DNA of 49,532 nt from a virus, in the IMG/VR virus record IMGVR_UViG_3300036760_000036, positions 1-49,532 of that record. One strand, 5' to 3'. Positions 33,073-43,600 of this stretch are shown here, piece by piece. Position numbers and translations under genes: made by a program. Below the pieces are notes generated by a model, which did not search any database, had not been told where the DNA came from, and saw nothing but the letters and a program-made list of their open reading frames with translations. The stretch's first letter is position 1. Each line of letters starts with the position of its first letter.

Positions 33073-36000
33073 TGGCTCGTAGTCCCTATCAAGGTACCTA
33101 CCAATCTGGGGTCCGGCCAACTGTGGTCACGGCTCCAGATACGGTTGTCTACTTGAATGGCGAGCAGGCGATCGTAGGTTGCCCTAGCTGTTCCAGGTCG
33201 TTCGACTTCAACAAGTACATCACGTCAGTTCAAACCGATCTGGGAATAGATCGTGCGCCTGGATCAGCCTCGTTCAACTTGTCAATTCCACGGCACGCCA
33301 TCGACGACTTCTACTTCGACGGTAATCCGATCATCACGTCGATGATGGAGGTAGAAATCTACTCCAAGGGGTATTACTTGGTGGAAGGTATTCCACAATA
33401 CTACCCTATTTTCTGGGGTATCGTTACGGAAGTTGGGGACAGCTACTCCGGGGGTGAGCATTCTGTCAGTATCTCTTGTGCGGATATTCTGAAGTGGTGG
33501 GATATTTGTAAGGTGAACGTCAACGCGGCGTTCACAGCTCCTAACCCGCAGGAGGGGAAAACCATCAAGGGTAACGTCTTTGCTCAGGTTAACCCTTACG
33601 ACATAATGTTCACGCTGGCGAACCAAGCCTTCGGGGACATTATCGTGGCTACAGGGACCCTAAACAACGTCATACGAGAGAAGAACACAGAAGCCCAGAC
33701 TGTGGCGTCCGACGATATCATGCGGTACTGGAGTAAGCGTTTTGCTCGTATACGTAGCAGCCTCTTACTTTACGGAACACAAGGTGTTGCAGTTCGCGGG
33801 GACACGCTATTTGACACCTACTCTAGGGCCAAAGGCGACAAGGGTGCGGTTGTCTCCACCATCATACGTGACGCTAACGGCGGTGTGGACGGGGGTCAGG
33901 TGGTCTTTGACGCCGCCTCGGACCAGGTAGCCGCGTACCGTTTCGTGACAGCTAACGCCGGAAACATGGACATATGGCAGTCTGAGTACCAGACTAAACT
34001 AGAAATCGCCAACACATGTAAAGAAGCTCTGGGGTTCGAGTTCTACATGGATGTGACCGGCGACATCGTATTCAAACCACCCTTTTACAACCTAGATGTT
34101 CTGAGCAACAAGCCTGTGTCTTGGATCCAAGACATTGACATCATCGACTGGGATTTTTCTGAGTCGGAATCGAGTGTTGTGACTCAGGTTGTGCTTAAGG
34201 GGTCCTATGGCGGTACGCAGGACCTTGGTATTGACGGCCCTGCAACCCCAGGCACGTTTGTCACAGATTACCGCCTTTTGCGTAGGTACGGGTGGCGATC
34301 ACAGGACCACACCTCGGAGTTCCTATCGTCTCCTCAAGCCATGTATTACTACGGGCTGGATCTTCTGGATAGGATCAACTCAGCGCGTAATCAAGCGACC
34401 GTAACCATCCCAATGCGAGCGGAGTTGCGGTTAGGTTTTCCAATCTACATCGCCCCCAAAGATCAAATTTGGTATACCACGGGGATCAGTCACAACATTG
34501 CGTTTGGGGGTCGTGCCACCACGCAGTTGACGCTCACGGCTAAACGCTCCAAGTTCATCGCCCCTAAAGGCATAGGGAATATCAAGCTAACTTCCTTCAA
34601 TAACGTACCAGACGAGTCTAAGGAGGGGGAGAAACGGACATTTCGTTACTCGTCTAGGCAACTTGCGACGGGCGGGATTTTCAAGTTAGAGGCGGGTAGC
34701 GCGGCCACTCTCCCTCCAGATGAAGCTTCTTACGCGGCAGCGGCGGGTGTCGATAACCCCTTCGATCCACTCATTCTTCGGCACCCTAAGACCGGACGAA
34801 TCGTGGGTTACCCAAACGTAGTGATGGTCTACACTAGACCCTACACCCCTGCGGATATCAGCAATCAAGCGGGACAGAAGCCTGCGAGTGTGCCCGACCC
34901 TAACCTATCGGTTTCTGATCAACAGAAAAGGGTGGAACGACAGACTCAAACCCTGCCTCTTCAGCAAGACAGGTTGGTCACTGGTGCGCGGGATCAGCTA
35001 ATCGATAAGTTGGGGACTAATCGTTACCAGTACGGTCTTAACTCATCTGGGGTGTATGTGTACGCCCATGACACGTCGGCTGGCGGTGGGGTCATTAGCG
35101 AGTTACTTCTTCTGCCCACAAAGAACGTCACGGTCATTGATTCCAAGGACATTCTTCAATCAACTACGTCCGTAATCGTTCCGGTGAGCGATGAACGTGG
35201 GTTTGAAGTAATCGGCAACTTCCAATACGGCAGACGAGTGTCTTTGAGGGATGGTCGCTTAGTTGTTAGCGGCCCGAATGTTACGAAAGCTGCCGTCAGT
35301 CTACAACTCGCCTTGAGTGGTGACTTGAGTGCAACGCTGACAGCGCAGTCCCAAGGGCTCACTACGGTCTCAACGGGGTATGCTGATCCGGCGGCCACCC
35401 TTGCGACTCTAACTCCTGACGACACACAGACTGCTTCTACCGGGGTGATCAACCCTCAGACTAAGAGAATGGAGTTTGTCGATGTCGGTGACAATTTCGT
35501 AGACACAGCACCTCTCGGATCGCAAGAGCAGAAAGGTGTCATTCAGTCTGTGGAAGCTGGACAGTTGTCCAGAGCTTTGACGCTTACTGAGATGTCCGTG
35601 AAGGACGGGTTGTCTACCAGGGACGAGGATTGTGTGTGCTTGACCGGGCGGGCAGACCTGGCCTTCATGAATATCGGGTACACTGTCCAACCACTTACCG
35701 GCCCTTCCTCTACCACAGATAACTCGGGCCTCTTCCAAGCCACGGTGGCCGGTGGGCCAATTGAAGCGGGACGGCAAGAGCAGTTAGAGCAGAACATTGC
35801 TATTCTGAGGGACCAGTTGACGGCTGGTGGTGCTGAAGCACAGCAAGCAGCCGCCGAAGATGTGGATTTGAAGCTGCAAGCAGCTAGTGAAAGGTTCACC
35901 TCCCTACAATCCCAACTAGATGCCCAACAGGTGAGTGGCGGCCCCTTAGAGGCTCAACTGCAAGAAGTTCGAGTGGAGATAGCACGCCTCCAAGCGGAGT

Positions 36001-36695
36001 TAGCAGCCCGTCAGACCTCTGCGAATGCGGGTAGCGTGTCCGCTCGGTTGCAACAAGCTGAAGATGAACTCGACTTATTGCAACGTGGTGCTTCGTCTTC
36101 GGCGGGCAACCCGTCTGAAGTCGTGTCCAAAGTGGACAAGTTCTTGGTGGACCTTTACAGCAAGTTGGATACCCCGCATCAACAATTTGAGCAGGCAATC
36201 CGTGGGGATCTGCTACCTAGGTCTTTGAACTCAGCCGTGGGTCAGGATCCACTTGAGAGTCAGGACGCCTTTTTGTCCGGGTTGAAACTGGATGCTCTTT
36301 TCTCTCCGACACAGGTCCAACCAGTAGACGGACAGAGTGAACCCTCCGAACTTGCTCCGCCGTTTTCAGCCCCGAATCGGTTCAATCTGGGCGACGTGAA
36401 GGCAGCCGTGGGGGCTGTGGAATCAAACGCTAGGGACCTTTCCAAGAGTTGGGAGGATTTCAGCAAAAACCTGAAGAAGGACACAACCAAGACCAAGCTT
36501 TCTCTGGAATTGGCCAACGACAAGGCACAGATAGCTAGGCTCACAGCCCAAGTGGATTACCTGGAGAGCCAACAAGCTTCTCATACTGTTGTGATTGGTG
36601 TGAACCTTAAGGATGAGATTGACTCTAGAAACGAACAGATTGCTAAACTCCAGCAAGATGTTCTGCGCAAACAGACCCAACTCTCTACCCCCTAA
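33072..36695 (+). CDS. Baseplate hub protein with long C-terminal coiled coil
   Basis: A 1207-residue protein. The first 480 residues resemble hub proteins of the gp27/gpD/XkdQ type: SASFNLSIPRHAIDDFYFDG, FWGIVTEVGDSYSGGEHSVS, repeated beta barrels, and YYYGLDLLDRINSARNQATV near residue 435. From about 900 onwards there are long coiled coils (LEQNIAILRDQLTAGGAEAQ, LQEVRVEIARLQAELAARQ) and a final helix pair. The middle is beta-rich and low in motifs. The long helical tail is unusual for a hub and may reach into the tail tube or bind partner proteins. It is followed closely by the spike gene. Confidence 0.7.
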   Translation: MARSPYQGTYQSGVRPTVVTAPDTVVYLNGEQAIVGCPSCSRSFDFNKYITSVQTDLGIDRAPGSASFNLSIPRHAIDDFYFDGNPIITSMMEVEIYSKGYYLVEGIPQYYPIFWGIVTEVGDSYSGGEHSVSISCADILKWWDICKVNVNAAFTAPNPQEGKTIKGNVFAQVNPYDIMFTLANQAFGDIIVATGTLNNVIREKNTEAQTVASDDIMRYWSKRFARIRSSLLLYGTQGVAVRGDTLFDTYSRAKGDKGAVVSTIIRDANGGVDGGQVVFDAASDQVAAYRFVTANAGNMDIWQSEYQTKLEIANTCKEALGFEFYMDVTGDIVFKPPFYNLDVLSNKPVSWIQDIDIIDWDFSESESSVVTQVVLKGSYGGTQDLGIDGPATPGTFVTDYRLLRRYGWRSQDHTSEFLSSPQAMYYYGLDLLDRINSARNQATVTIPMRAELRLGFPIYIAPKDQIWYTTGISHNIAFGGRATTQLTLTAKRSKFIAPKGIGNIKLTSFNNVPDESKEGEKRTFRYSSRQLATGGIFKLEAGSAATLPPDEASYAAAAGVDNPFDPLILRHPKTGRIVGYPNVVMVYTRPYTPADISNQAGQKPASVPDPNLSVSDQQKRVERQTQTLPLQQDRLVTGARDQLIDKLGTNRYQYGLNSSGVYVYAHDTSAGGGVISELLLLPTKNVTVIDSKDILQSTTSVIVPVSDERGFEVIGNFQYGRRVSLRDGRLVVSGPNVTKAAVSLQLALSGDLSATLTAQSQGLTTVSTGYADPAATLATLTPDDTQTASTGVINPQTKRMEFVDVGDNFVDTAPLGSQEQKGVIQSVEAGQLSRALTLTEMSVKDGLSTRDEDCVCLTGRADLAFMNIGYTVQPLTGPSSTTDNSGLFQATVAGGPIEAGRQEQLEQNIAILRDQLTAGGAEAQQAAAEDVDLKLQAASERFTSLQSQLDAQQVSGGPLEAQLQEVRVEIARLQAELAARQTSANAGSVSARLQQAEDELDLLQRGASSSAGNPSEVVSKVDKFLVDLYSKLDTPHQQFEQAIRGDLLPRSLNSAVGQDPLESQDAFLSGLKLDALFSPTQVQPVDGQSEPSELAPPFSAPNRFNLGDVKAAVGAVESNARDLSKSWEDFSKNLKKDTTKTKLSLELANDKAQIARLTAQVDYLESQQASHTVVIGVNLKDEIDSRNEQIAKLQQDVLRKQTQLSTP

Positions 36696-36698
36696 GCC

Positions 36699-38852
36699 AT
36701 GTCAGACTATAGACCAAAGCACCCGTCTGGTTACGTACCAGGTAAGGAATTCATAGATCACGAGCCCTTTGGGATGAAGCTCGGGGTCCTTACTCGGGTT
36801 GATCCCCTTGAGTTGAAGGCTGACGTGACCATCGTTACTGGCGGCGGTGAGCGCTTTGAGATCGATCTCACCCAGGGGATGACTGGACCGCGTAGTTTTT
36901 GGGGTGGTGTACCCGAAGTTAACTCGATGGTCATCTTAGGCTATCGACGGAAACACAAGCAGCTTCATGAGGCTATGATCCTTGGGTACCTGCCTGTGGG
37001 CAAGCGCTCAGGCATGCGCTTCGACCCTTTTTCCTCGACCGACCAGTCGCAGGTGACCCCGGATGAGCAGTCCCTGTTCAACAAGGTGTTTTCCCCGCAG
37101 ATCAGGTACAAGAGTCTGAACCTAGAGCCAGGAGACGTGGGCGGTATGTCCGCGTCTGGTTCTGAGTTCACGTTGACTCGTGATGTACGGATGGCCAATC
37201 GAGCGGGGGATCTTTTTGAGCTTCGCGATTCTGACCGCACGCTTGTCTCACAGGCAATTCACCGGGTAGCGAGTGAAGCGGGTGTGTTCAGATCCTCGGG
37301 CCCCGTTCGGCGCGGTGGCTTGTTCTTACCTCCGGACATCATCAAAGAGGGGAAGACGCTCAAGGATTCATCGGAACGGTATTTCGGCAACACTATCTTG
37401 AAACGCTACACGGTCAGTACCGACGTGTTGTTTAATACGTTCAATGACGAAGCTCGCTTCCCACCCGTAACCTTTTCAAACGGACGACGGGCACACTACC
37501 CCGTAACGAGTCCTGGGATTGACTTCGAGCACCCCACTGAGAATGCCGGGGCGGATGCTTTTACCGAAGAACGCTTGGAGATGCTGCACTCTACGGACTT
37601 GGTTCAAGAAGTCCGTGAGGAAATCGACGGTTTTCAAATGGATCGTAAACCGATCTACATCGAGCGTATCCTTGGCACGCTCGTCGGGAATGACACGTCC
37701 TCGGATACGGGTCTTAAGCAGTATGGGCAACTACTGCGGCCAAAGATTTTCGACGACTTCTTGGCGACCAGTCCTGGCACTTTTAGCCTGGAGACGATTG
37801 CTCGATCTCCAATGGATGACGACGAAGCGTTCACAACCTCAGGTGCGTACCTATTCAGGATTAACCCGCCCCCGAAGCCCCCTGGTGTTTCCGACAACTT
37901 GAATGCTTTTGCTGTGGCGGTTTCAAAGCAAGGCAAGCTGTTCGTCAACATCCCTGGGTCAAGGGTTGAGAAATACGCATCCGGCGTCAAGAACGTTTCG
38001 GCTGAGATCAATATGGCGGGTGCCCTCAAGATGCGTCTTGGGGCGGCTAGTCCTAATGGGGTGGCCCTTCACCTGACCTCGGAAGGCAGCGTTGTGTTCG
38101 ATTTCCGAGGCGGTTCTTCAGGTGCGGGTCTGACCTTTCGCACCCACTCGTCCTACGTGGTTGAGGCTCAAGGGGTCCCCGATAACAATAATGTGGCGTA
38201 CAGCGAGAGCCTACAGGGGAACAAACAAACGTACTCTTCTGGGGATAATATCCAGCGTGTGGATGGCGGTAAGGCTACTACGGTTAACGGTGGGTACAAA
38301 ATTCTGGCAGACAGGTTTTCTGTCAACGCTCAATCGGGCTTTGGCTTGAATGCCGGGGGCATCGACGTGCTCAGCTCAGGCAAGAGCCAATACCAGTACG
38401 CTCTGGCGGTTCTGGAAACCATTGTGCTCGGTGGCAAGATATCTACGATTCTTGCAGGTGGTCTCACTGAGAACTTGGTGGTGGGTGCTCGCACAATCAA
38501 CGTGCTGGGTGGTGCCATGACCACCAACATTCCGGCGGGTGCCTACTCGGTAACCGTGGGCTCGGGTGCCATCAGCCTCGCTACGGCAGCGGGAGCGCTA
38601 TCCCTGTCAGCGGCAGCCGGGGCGGTGTCGGTTACGGCCGGTCTTGCGATGGCTCTTACGGCGGGCCTCGCGATGAACCTGACGGCACCTACCGCGATTA
38701 CCCTCACGAGTGCTCAAGTGCTCATCGGGACCGCTGCGGCCCCTCTTGGGGTGTGCCGTGGGACACCCATGCAACCACCGGGCACCCCTAGCCTGGACTG
38801 GATAACCGGCCTTCCTTTGCAGGGGGCTGCTCTCTTTAGGTCGGCGCTCTAG
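36699..38852 (+). CDS. Baseplate central spike protein (gp5/VgrG/gpV-like)
   Basis: A 717-residue protein. The N-terminal 110 residues look like an OB-fold (KLGVLTRVDPLELKADVTIV, then VPEVNSMVILGYRRK) as in gp5/gpV/VgrG spikes. Residues 420-700 are beta-solenoid-like, ending in a Gly/Ala/Thr repeat ladder (YSVTVGSGAISLATAAGALS, AVSVTAGLAMALTAGL). That is the pattern of the triple-stranded needle that pierces the outer cell surface. The end has a short PLGVCRGTPMQPPG segment. It has no visible lysozyme domain; the lytic function is in the M23 protein two genes upstream. No ribosome binding site is obvious, so it is likely translated by coupling. Confidence 0.8.
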   Translation: MSDYRPKHPSGYVPGKEFIDHEPFGMKLGVLTRVDPLELKADVTIVTGGGERFEIDLTQGMTGPRSFWGGVPEVNSMVILGYRRKHKQLHEAMILGYLPVGKRSGMRFDPFSSTDQSQVTPDEQSLFNKVFSPQIRYKSLNLEPGDVGGMSASGSEFTLTRDVRMANRAGDLFELRDSDRTLVSQAIHRVASEAGVFRSSGPVRRGGLFLPPDIIKEGKTLKDSSERYFGNTILKRYTVSTDVLFNTFNDEARFPPVTFSNGRRAHYPVTSPGIDFEHPTENAGADAFTEERLEMLHSTDLVQEVREEIDGFQMDRKPIYIERILGTLVGNDTSSDTGLKQYGQLLRPKIFDDFLATSPGTFSLETIARSPMDDDEAFTTSGAYLFRINPPPKPPGVSDNLNAFAVAVSKQGKLFVNIPGSRVEKYASGVKNVSAEINMAGALKMRLGAASPNGVALHLTSEGSVVFDFRGGSSGAGLTFRTHSSYVVEAQGVPDNNNVAYSESLQGNKQTYSSGDNIQRVDGGKATTVNGGYKILADRFSVNAQSGFGLNAGGIDVLSSGKSQYQYALAVLETIVLGGKISTILAGGLTENLVVGARTINVLGGAMTTNIPAGAYSVTVGSGAISLATAAGALSLSAAAGAVSVTAGLAMALTAGLAMNLTAPTAITLTSAQVLIGTAAAPLGVCRGTPMQPPGTPSLDWITGLPLQGAALFRSAL

Positions 38853-39428
38853 ATGCCTCTAGTGTCTCCAGTAATGGCTGCGGGGTTTATTGCGCCTAAC
38901 TTGCTTGCCACGGGGCAAATTGGGCAAGCTATGCCCAAGTTTGCCCTGGCCGTATCGCTAGGTGTAGTGGACTACTTGTCTAGCGCTAAAGTTGTATCGG
39001 TAGACACAGGAACGTTGGGAGTCGGGACAACCATTTTCCCCTTGATCGTACCGCAACCCGTTCTAGTGGCCGCTTTATTTTCTGGTTTTGGCTCCATGGG
39101 GCTACTTGGTCCGATGGCTCCGTTAGTCATAGTGGGTTTGGCAAATGGTATCACGCTGGGGTGCGCCGCTTTAGCACTTCTCAAAATCAACCATCCGACT
39201 GTAGGTGTGGGCGCTGGTGTAGCGAGAATAGTTGGTGGTAGTGCGATTCCATCCATGCTTGATGGCTTTGACGACATGGACATGAATACGGATGGTTCTA
39301 AGAAGATGGCCACCGCAATCGGAATTGCTCTGGATATTACGTTTGCGGCTTTTTTTGAGCCCGTGCCGATCGTTGGGTCGGCGTCCCCCGTGCCTAGCGG
39401 TGGGGTTGGCTTTGGTTCGGTGATCTAA
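38853..39428 (+). CDS. Small hydrophobic Gly-rich protein following the spike
   Basis: A 191-residue protein starting right after the spike stop. It is rich in Gly, Ala and Val with several 18-20 residue hydrophobic stretches (VLVAALFSGFGSMGLLGPMA and MAPLVIVGLANGITLGCAAL). It ends in a Gly/Ser/Pro tail. Position suggests a spike-tip or PAAR-like partner, but I do not see the expected His/Cys metal sites. A membrane protein is the other option. Function uncertain. Confidence 0.6.
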   Translation: MPLVSPVMAAGFIAPNLLATGQIGQAMPKFALAVSLGVVDYLSSAKVVSVDTGTLGVGTTIFPLIVPQPVLVAALFSGFGSMGLLGPMAPLVIVGLANGITLGCAALALLKINHPTVGVGAGVARIVGGSAIPSMLDGFDDMDMNTDGSKKMATAIGIALDITFAAFFEPVPIVGSASPVPSGGVGFGSVI

Positions 39429-40685
39429 ATGGAAAAGCGTTGCTCAAAATGCGGTGGTACTGGTCCGTTCACACGGGACAGATCTAAGCCAGATGGTCTA
39501 TATAGTAGCTGTAAAAAGTGCCGTAAGGTGTATTCTAACCTACCAGACAATCGAGAACGAAATAGATCGCAGGCTAAAGACTGGCGTGAGGCAAACCCAG
39601 AGATGGCACGAGCTGGGGCAGATGCTTGGCGCAAAAGTAACTTGGTTAAGGTTAAAGCCCGCCTCACGATCTACGCCTCTGAGAACAAGGATAAGTTTCG
39701 GCAATACTCTCGAAACTTCGAGAAGGCCCGGAGGTCTTTTGTGAATACCCTTAAGCACGGCCTCCCGTGCTTAGACTGCAATCGGTCTTACCCAGCTCAT
39801 TGCATGGACTTTGATCATGTACGTGGGGTGAAGGTTGCGTCTATTAGTCGGATGCTTAGCAAATATAGTGTAGATACAATTTTGCAGGAAATACAGAAAT
39901 GCGATTTAGTATGCGCCAACTGTCATCGCATCCGAACGGAAGCTAGGAGGGCTCCCTCAAAGAACGTCTACCGGCAGCGGCTCATGGCTAAATTCAACAC
40001 CTTGAAGTCTAAGCCGTGTGTAGACTGTGGCCTAACCCACCCACCGGCCGCGATGGAGTTCGACCACCTAGGGGAGAAAGACGCAAACGTTTCTAGTCTA
40101 TGGTCTTGGGATCGCGTGCTTGTTGAGGTGTCTAAATGTGAGCTTGTGTGCGCGTGTTGCCATAGAGTTAGAACTCATAGCCGTAGGGTACCAGGCGTTA
40201 TTCCACTTTCTCAAGCTACTCTAACCAAACGAGTAAGGAGGGACATTCGGGTCAAATCATCTCAGGCTTTTTTGGTTAGTGGTTTAGCTCTGGTGGGTAC
40301 GCGGCCGGATACAGAAATTGCGGGGGAATTCGGTATTCATCCAAGCACTGTAAGAAAACACAGAAAAAACATTGGGGTGGAGGCTTATCCCCAACCTACC
40401 GAGTGGGCTCTGATATTAGGTAGGTTACCGGACAATATCATAGCGGAACAATTCGGAAAGCACCCTGAGGTTGTACGTCGTAAACGCACTCAACTTGGTA
40501 TCCCTATCTATATCAGGCCAATGCCAGAACCACTCGGTGTACATCTTGTGCGTCCGTGGCATGAATTGGCTGGGACCATGTTGGACAAAGACGTTGCCAA
40601 GATCTTCGATATATCAAAGAGTGCCGTGAGTTGGTATCGAAAACGCATGGGAATCTTGGCGTTCAAGTATAGGGATGCTGCGTAA
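39429..40685 (+). CDS. Double HNH endonuclease with tandem HTH repeats (homing type)
   Basis: A 418-residue protein. The N-terminus has a zinc ribbon (CSKCGG ... CKKCRK). Two complete HNH units follow. Unit 1 is C114/C117, D129-H130 in MDFDH, and CANCHR with C162/C165/H166. Unit 2 is C197/C200, D212-H213 in MEFDH, and CACCHR with C241/C244/H245. The C-terminus holds three helix-turn-helix-like repeats (EIAGEFGIHPSTVRKHRK, IIAEQFGKHPEVVRRKR, DVAKIFDISKSAVSWYRKR). It fits exactly between structural genes, with no gap on either side. A/T-rich codons set it apart from its neighbours. Best reading: free-standing homing endonuclease with a duplicated catalytic domain. Confidence 0.85.
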   Translation: MEKRCSKCGGTGPFTRDRSKPDGLYSSCKKCRKVYSNLPDNRERNRSQAKDWREANPEMARAGADAWRKSNLVKVKARLTIYASENKDKFRQYSRNFEKARRSFVNTLKHGLPCLDCNRSYPAHCMDFDHVRGVKVASISRMLSKYSVDTILQEIQKCDLVCANCHRIRTEARRAPSKNVYRQRLMAKFNTLKSKPCVDCGLTHPPAAMEFDHLGEKDANVSSLWSWDRVLVEVSKCELVCACCHRVRTHSRRVPGVIPLSQATLTKRVRRDIRVKSSQAFLVSGLALVGTRPDTEIAGEFGIHPSTVRKHRKNIGVEAYPQPTEWALILGRLPDNIIAEQFGKHPEVVRRKRTQLGIPIYIRPMPEPLGVHLVRPWHELAGTMLDKDVAKIFDISKSAVSWYRKRMGILAFKYRDAA

Positions 40686-43600
40686 ATGCCTATTTCAAAT
40701 GGCTACGTCCTGGAAGGCATTCGTTGCGGGCAGAGTAATTCACCTTTTACGCAGACGCCGGACAACTACATCGCTGACCAGGTTGCGTTTGACGCGGCCT
40801 ACCCGTCGAGTGAGGCGAACCCTCGGACTGACTACCTCGTGCTGGTCACCTCTGAGGGTGAGCCGCCGCTGATCCCTGGGACGCCCCCGCCATACCCAGG
40901 GGCCCTGTACGGGGCCGAGTTCGGATGGGTTAAAAATGAGATCGTGCAGCGGTTCGATTACGCGGCCCGGTCAGGGCGGTTCAAGCCTCTGCCAGGGGCC
41001 GCCATCACGGTCGTGGGTAACCTTGCGGCGAATTCCAACACAGCTCGCTTGAAGGTCCGGGCCCCTGTCCAGGCTGCCGTAGTTCCCGCCGCCCCGTATC
41101 GCCTCTCTGTGGGCGCTACGGGCTCCGGTGTGGCCTGGGCAGTTACGATCGTGGCCCTCGATGTGGACTTCGGGTCCCCGCCCTCCTTGACCGCTGAACT
41201 GTCTCTAGAGACGGGCAACCTGAACTGGCACGCGGCTGACTTGACCACCTACGCGGGGCAGTTGGTTCGGTTCCAGCAGCAGCAGTTCTTCGACTTCCAG
41301 GAGTCCACGGGGAACGTCGGGTATGCCCCCGTCAGCCTGACGGACCCGCTCATCTTGCTGAACCCCAAGCCTGGCACGGGGCAGTTCCCGTTGCTTCGCT
41401 TTGGTTTTGGGTTCTACCTCCAGACCATCGAGGTCCCCAACGACGCTGGTTTGGTTCCGGCACCGGCTTCGGGCTTCGTGAAGTGGTCGCTGGCTACTGG
41501 CCGTCTGGCGTTCAATGCAGGGGACGCAGCCACCTATGCGGGTACCCCGGTCTACTACGATGGCGTGCTGTTCGCGACCGGCCTACAGTTGCCTCGTCAA
41601 GTGTTGGGGGACATCGCGACCCCGGCGGCTATCGTGGGTCTGCCCCCTGTGGGCGTGGACCTGATCTTCTCGTTACCCGCAGCCTCCACGTACTACCAAT
41701 TCCCTCGATTCAAGTATCTGCCCAGCGCTTCGTTTTCGCCGTCCGGAAAGGTGGGTGAGGTCCAGGTGGACCCCTTGACGGGTGTCGTGCAGTTCTCGGC
41801 TTCTGACCAGAGCACCTATGCACCTGAGGATGTTACTGTGGTGTTCGGGGATCTGCCGATCGAGCGTGGTATTTCGGTGCGTCTACTGCGGACCCCGGTG
41901 AACCTTGATGGCAGCCAAGCCCTCAAGGATGTGACAGCCATCTACGAGGTCAAGGGGGCCACTTGGGCCGACCCTATCATTGGGTCCCCGCAAGTCTTCT
42001 TGCCTTCGACGCCCATTCAGGATGCCGGGTACCAGTTGAAGGTCCAGGTGTTTCAGGGGCAGGGGACGTTCACCAGCAACGACTTCCCGGACCTGTCTTT
42101 GGTTGTGGCGGGCACGAGTACGACGTTTACAGGTCCGACTCTCACGGATCCGTTGGCTAGCTTTAGCACGGCTGGCGTCACCACTGGATCTCTGTTGCAA
42201 ATTCACACGACTGTGGCCAAAGGGCTCTACACAGTTGTCACCGTCACCCCAACGACCTTGACAACTAACCCTCCGGCACCTTCGGCTGTCGTGGGGGCCA
42301 CCTACAGCATCTACCCGGCGAGCAACCTTGGGTATTACAACGACTTCGATGCCGGAACCCTGTTCTACGCGCAACGCAAGAACCTGACGATCGTCCCGAT
42401 CACACAGCGCACATCTGACGTAATGCTGCCTGACCCTCTGGTGCTACAGGGCAACCTCTTGCTTGAGCTTGAGACGGGACCCGGCACAGGGATCTACAAC
42501 CCGCTTGTCCTGGGTACCGATGCCTTGTTCGATTCGACCTCGGGCGTTGTGTCCCTCACAACAAATGCCGGGCAGATCGTTGCGCAAGGAACCTCCGCCT
42601 CTTTCTCGGGCACAGCTTTCTCTGACCTCACGGCGGACTTCATCGCAGCAGGGGTGCAGCCTGGGTACCTGATCGAGATCGATACCACTGCTGCCAAGGG
42701 GGTCTACACGGTCCAAACCGTAGTGTCAGCCACAGCCCTTACTACGGATGTGCCCTCGCCCTCGCCCGTCATGGGTGCCCAGTACAGCGTGCGGGTCAAC
42801 CGGGAAGTGCTCGCGGACCGTTACTTCGATGAAGTGCAGTTGGTAGACCCTTCCACCAAGGTCGAGCGTATCAGGGGGCTGGGGCCTGCCTCGAATGGCC
42901 CGCGTCTCAACATTCCGATCGCCTATGTGAACAGCTCGGGGTTCCGCCTTGGTCCGGCGTCGGGTGGGCAGTTCGCTACGGTTGTGGTGGTGCCCAACAA
43001 CGGCGCTTTCACGGCACCCCCGACGGGTACCGTGCAGGTGAGTGCGGCTTCCGGCGACCTAAACTTCGCAGCCGCTGACCTCGGGACCACCGTGTACTGG
43101 GCCAAAACCTTGGTTCCCGACGTGGACTACATCATGTCCCCCGGGTTGGGGTTGATCCAGTTCACGGACCGAATGCTGACTCAGGAAGAAGTCCTGATCA
43201 CGTACACGACCCAGCCGCCCTCTACGGATCCTCCGACGCCAGCCGGTCCCCCGGTCACCGAGTATGCTCGGTTTCTGATCCGAAAGGAGATCACGCAAGC
43301 CCACCCAACCCCAACTTCGACGTTGACCTTTAACGTGGCTAGCCCGGGCCGACCTGTTCTTCCCGTGGCTTCAAACCCACCACCCGCTGTCTTTCGTGGT
43401 GGACGTCCTCAGACGCTGGGGACCCAATGCGTGGTGGACACGGTTGCCTCCACCATCACGTTCTTGGCGGACTCGATCATCACCGATGCCCTTCCACACG
43501 GCGCGATCATTGGCCCGAGTGAGCGGGTCTACATCGATTACTACGTGACGCAGGCTGTCGGTGGTGAGAAGACCACGACGATCCTGAATCCGCCGATCCA

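Noticed and set aside
36699-38852. Lysozyme domain in the spike, as in T4 gp5
   Set aside because: No Glu-Asp-Thr type catalytic pattern or lysozyme-like helices seen between the OB-like and beta-solenoid parts.
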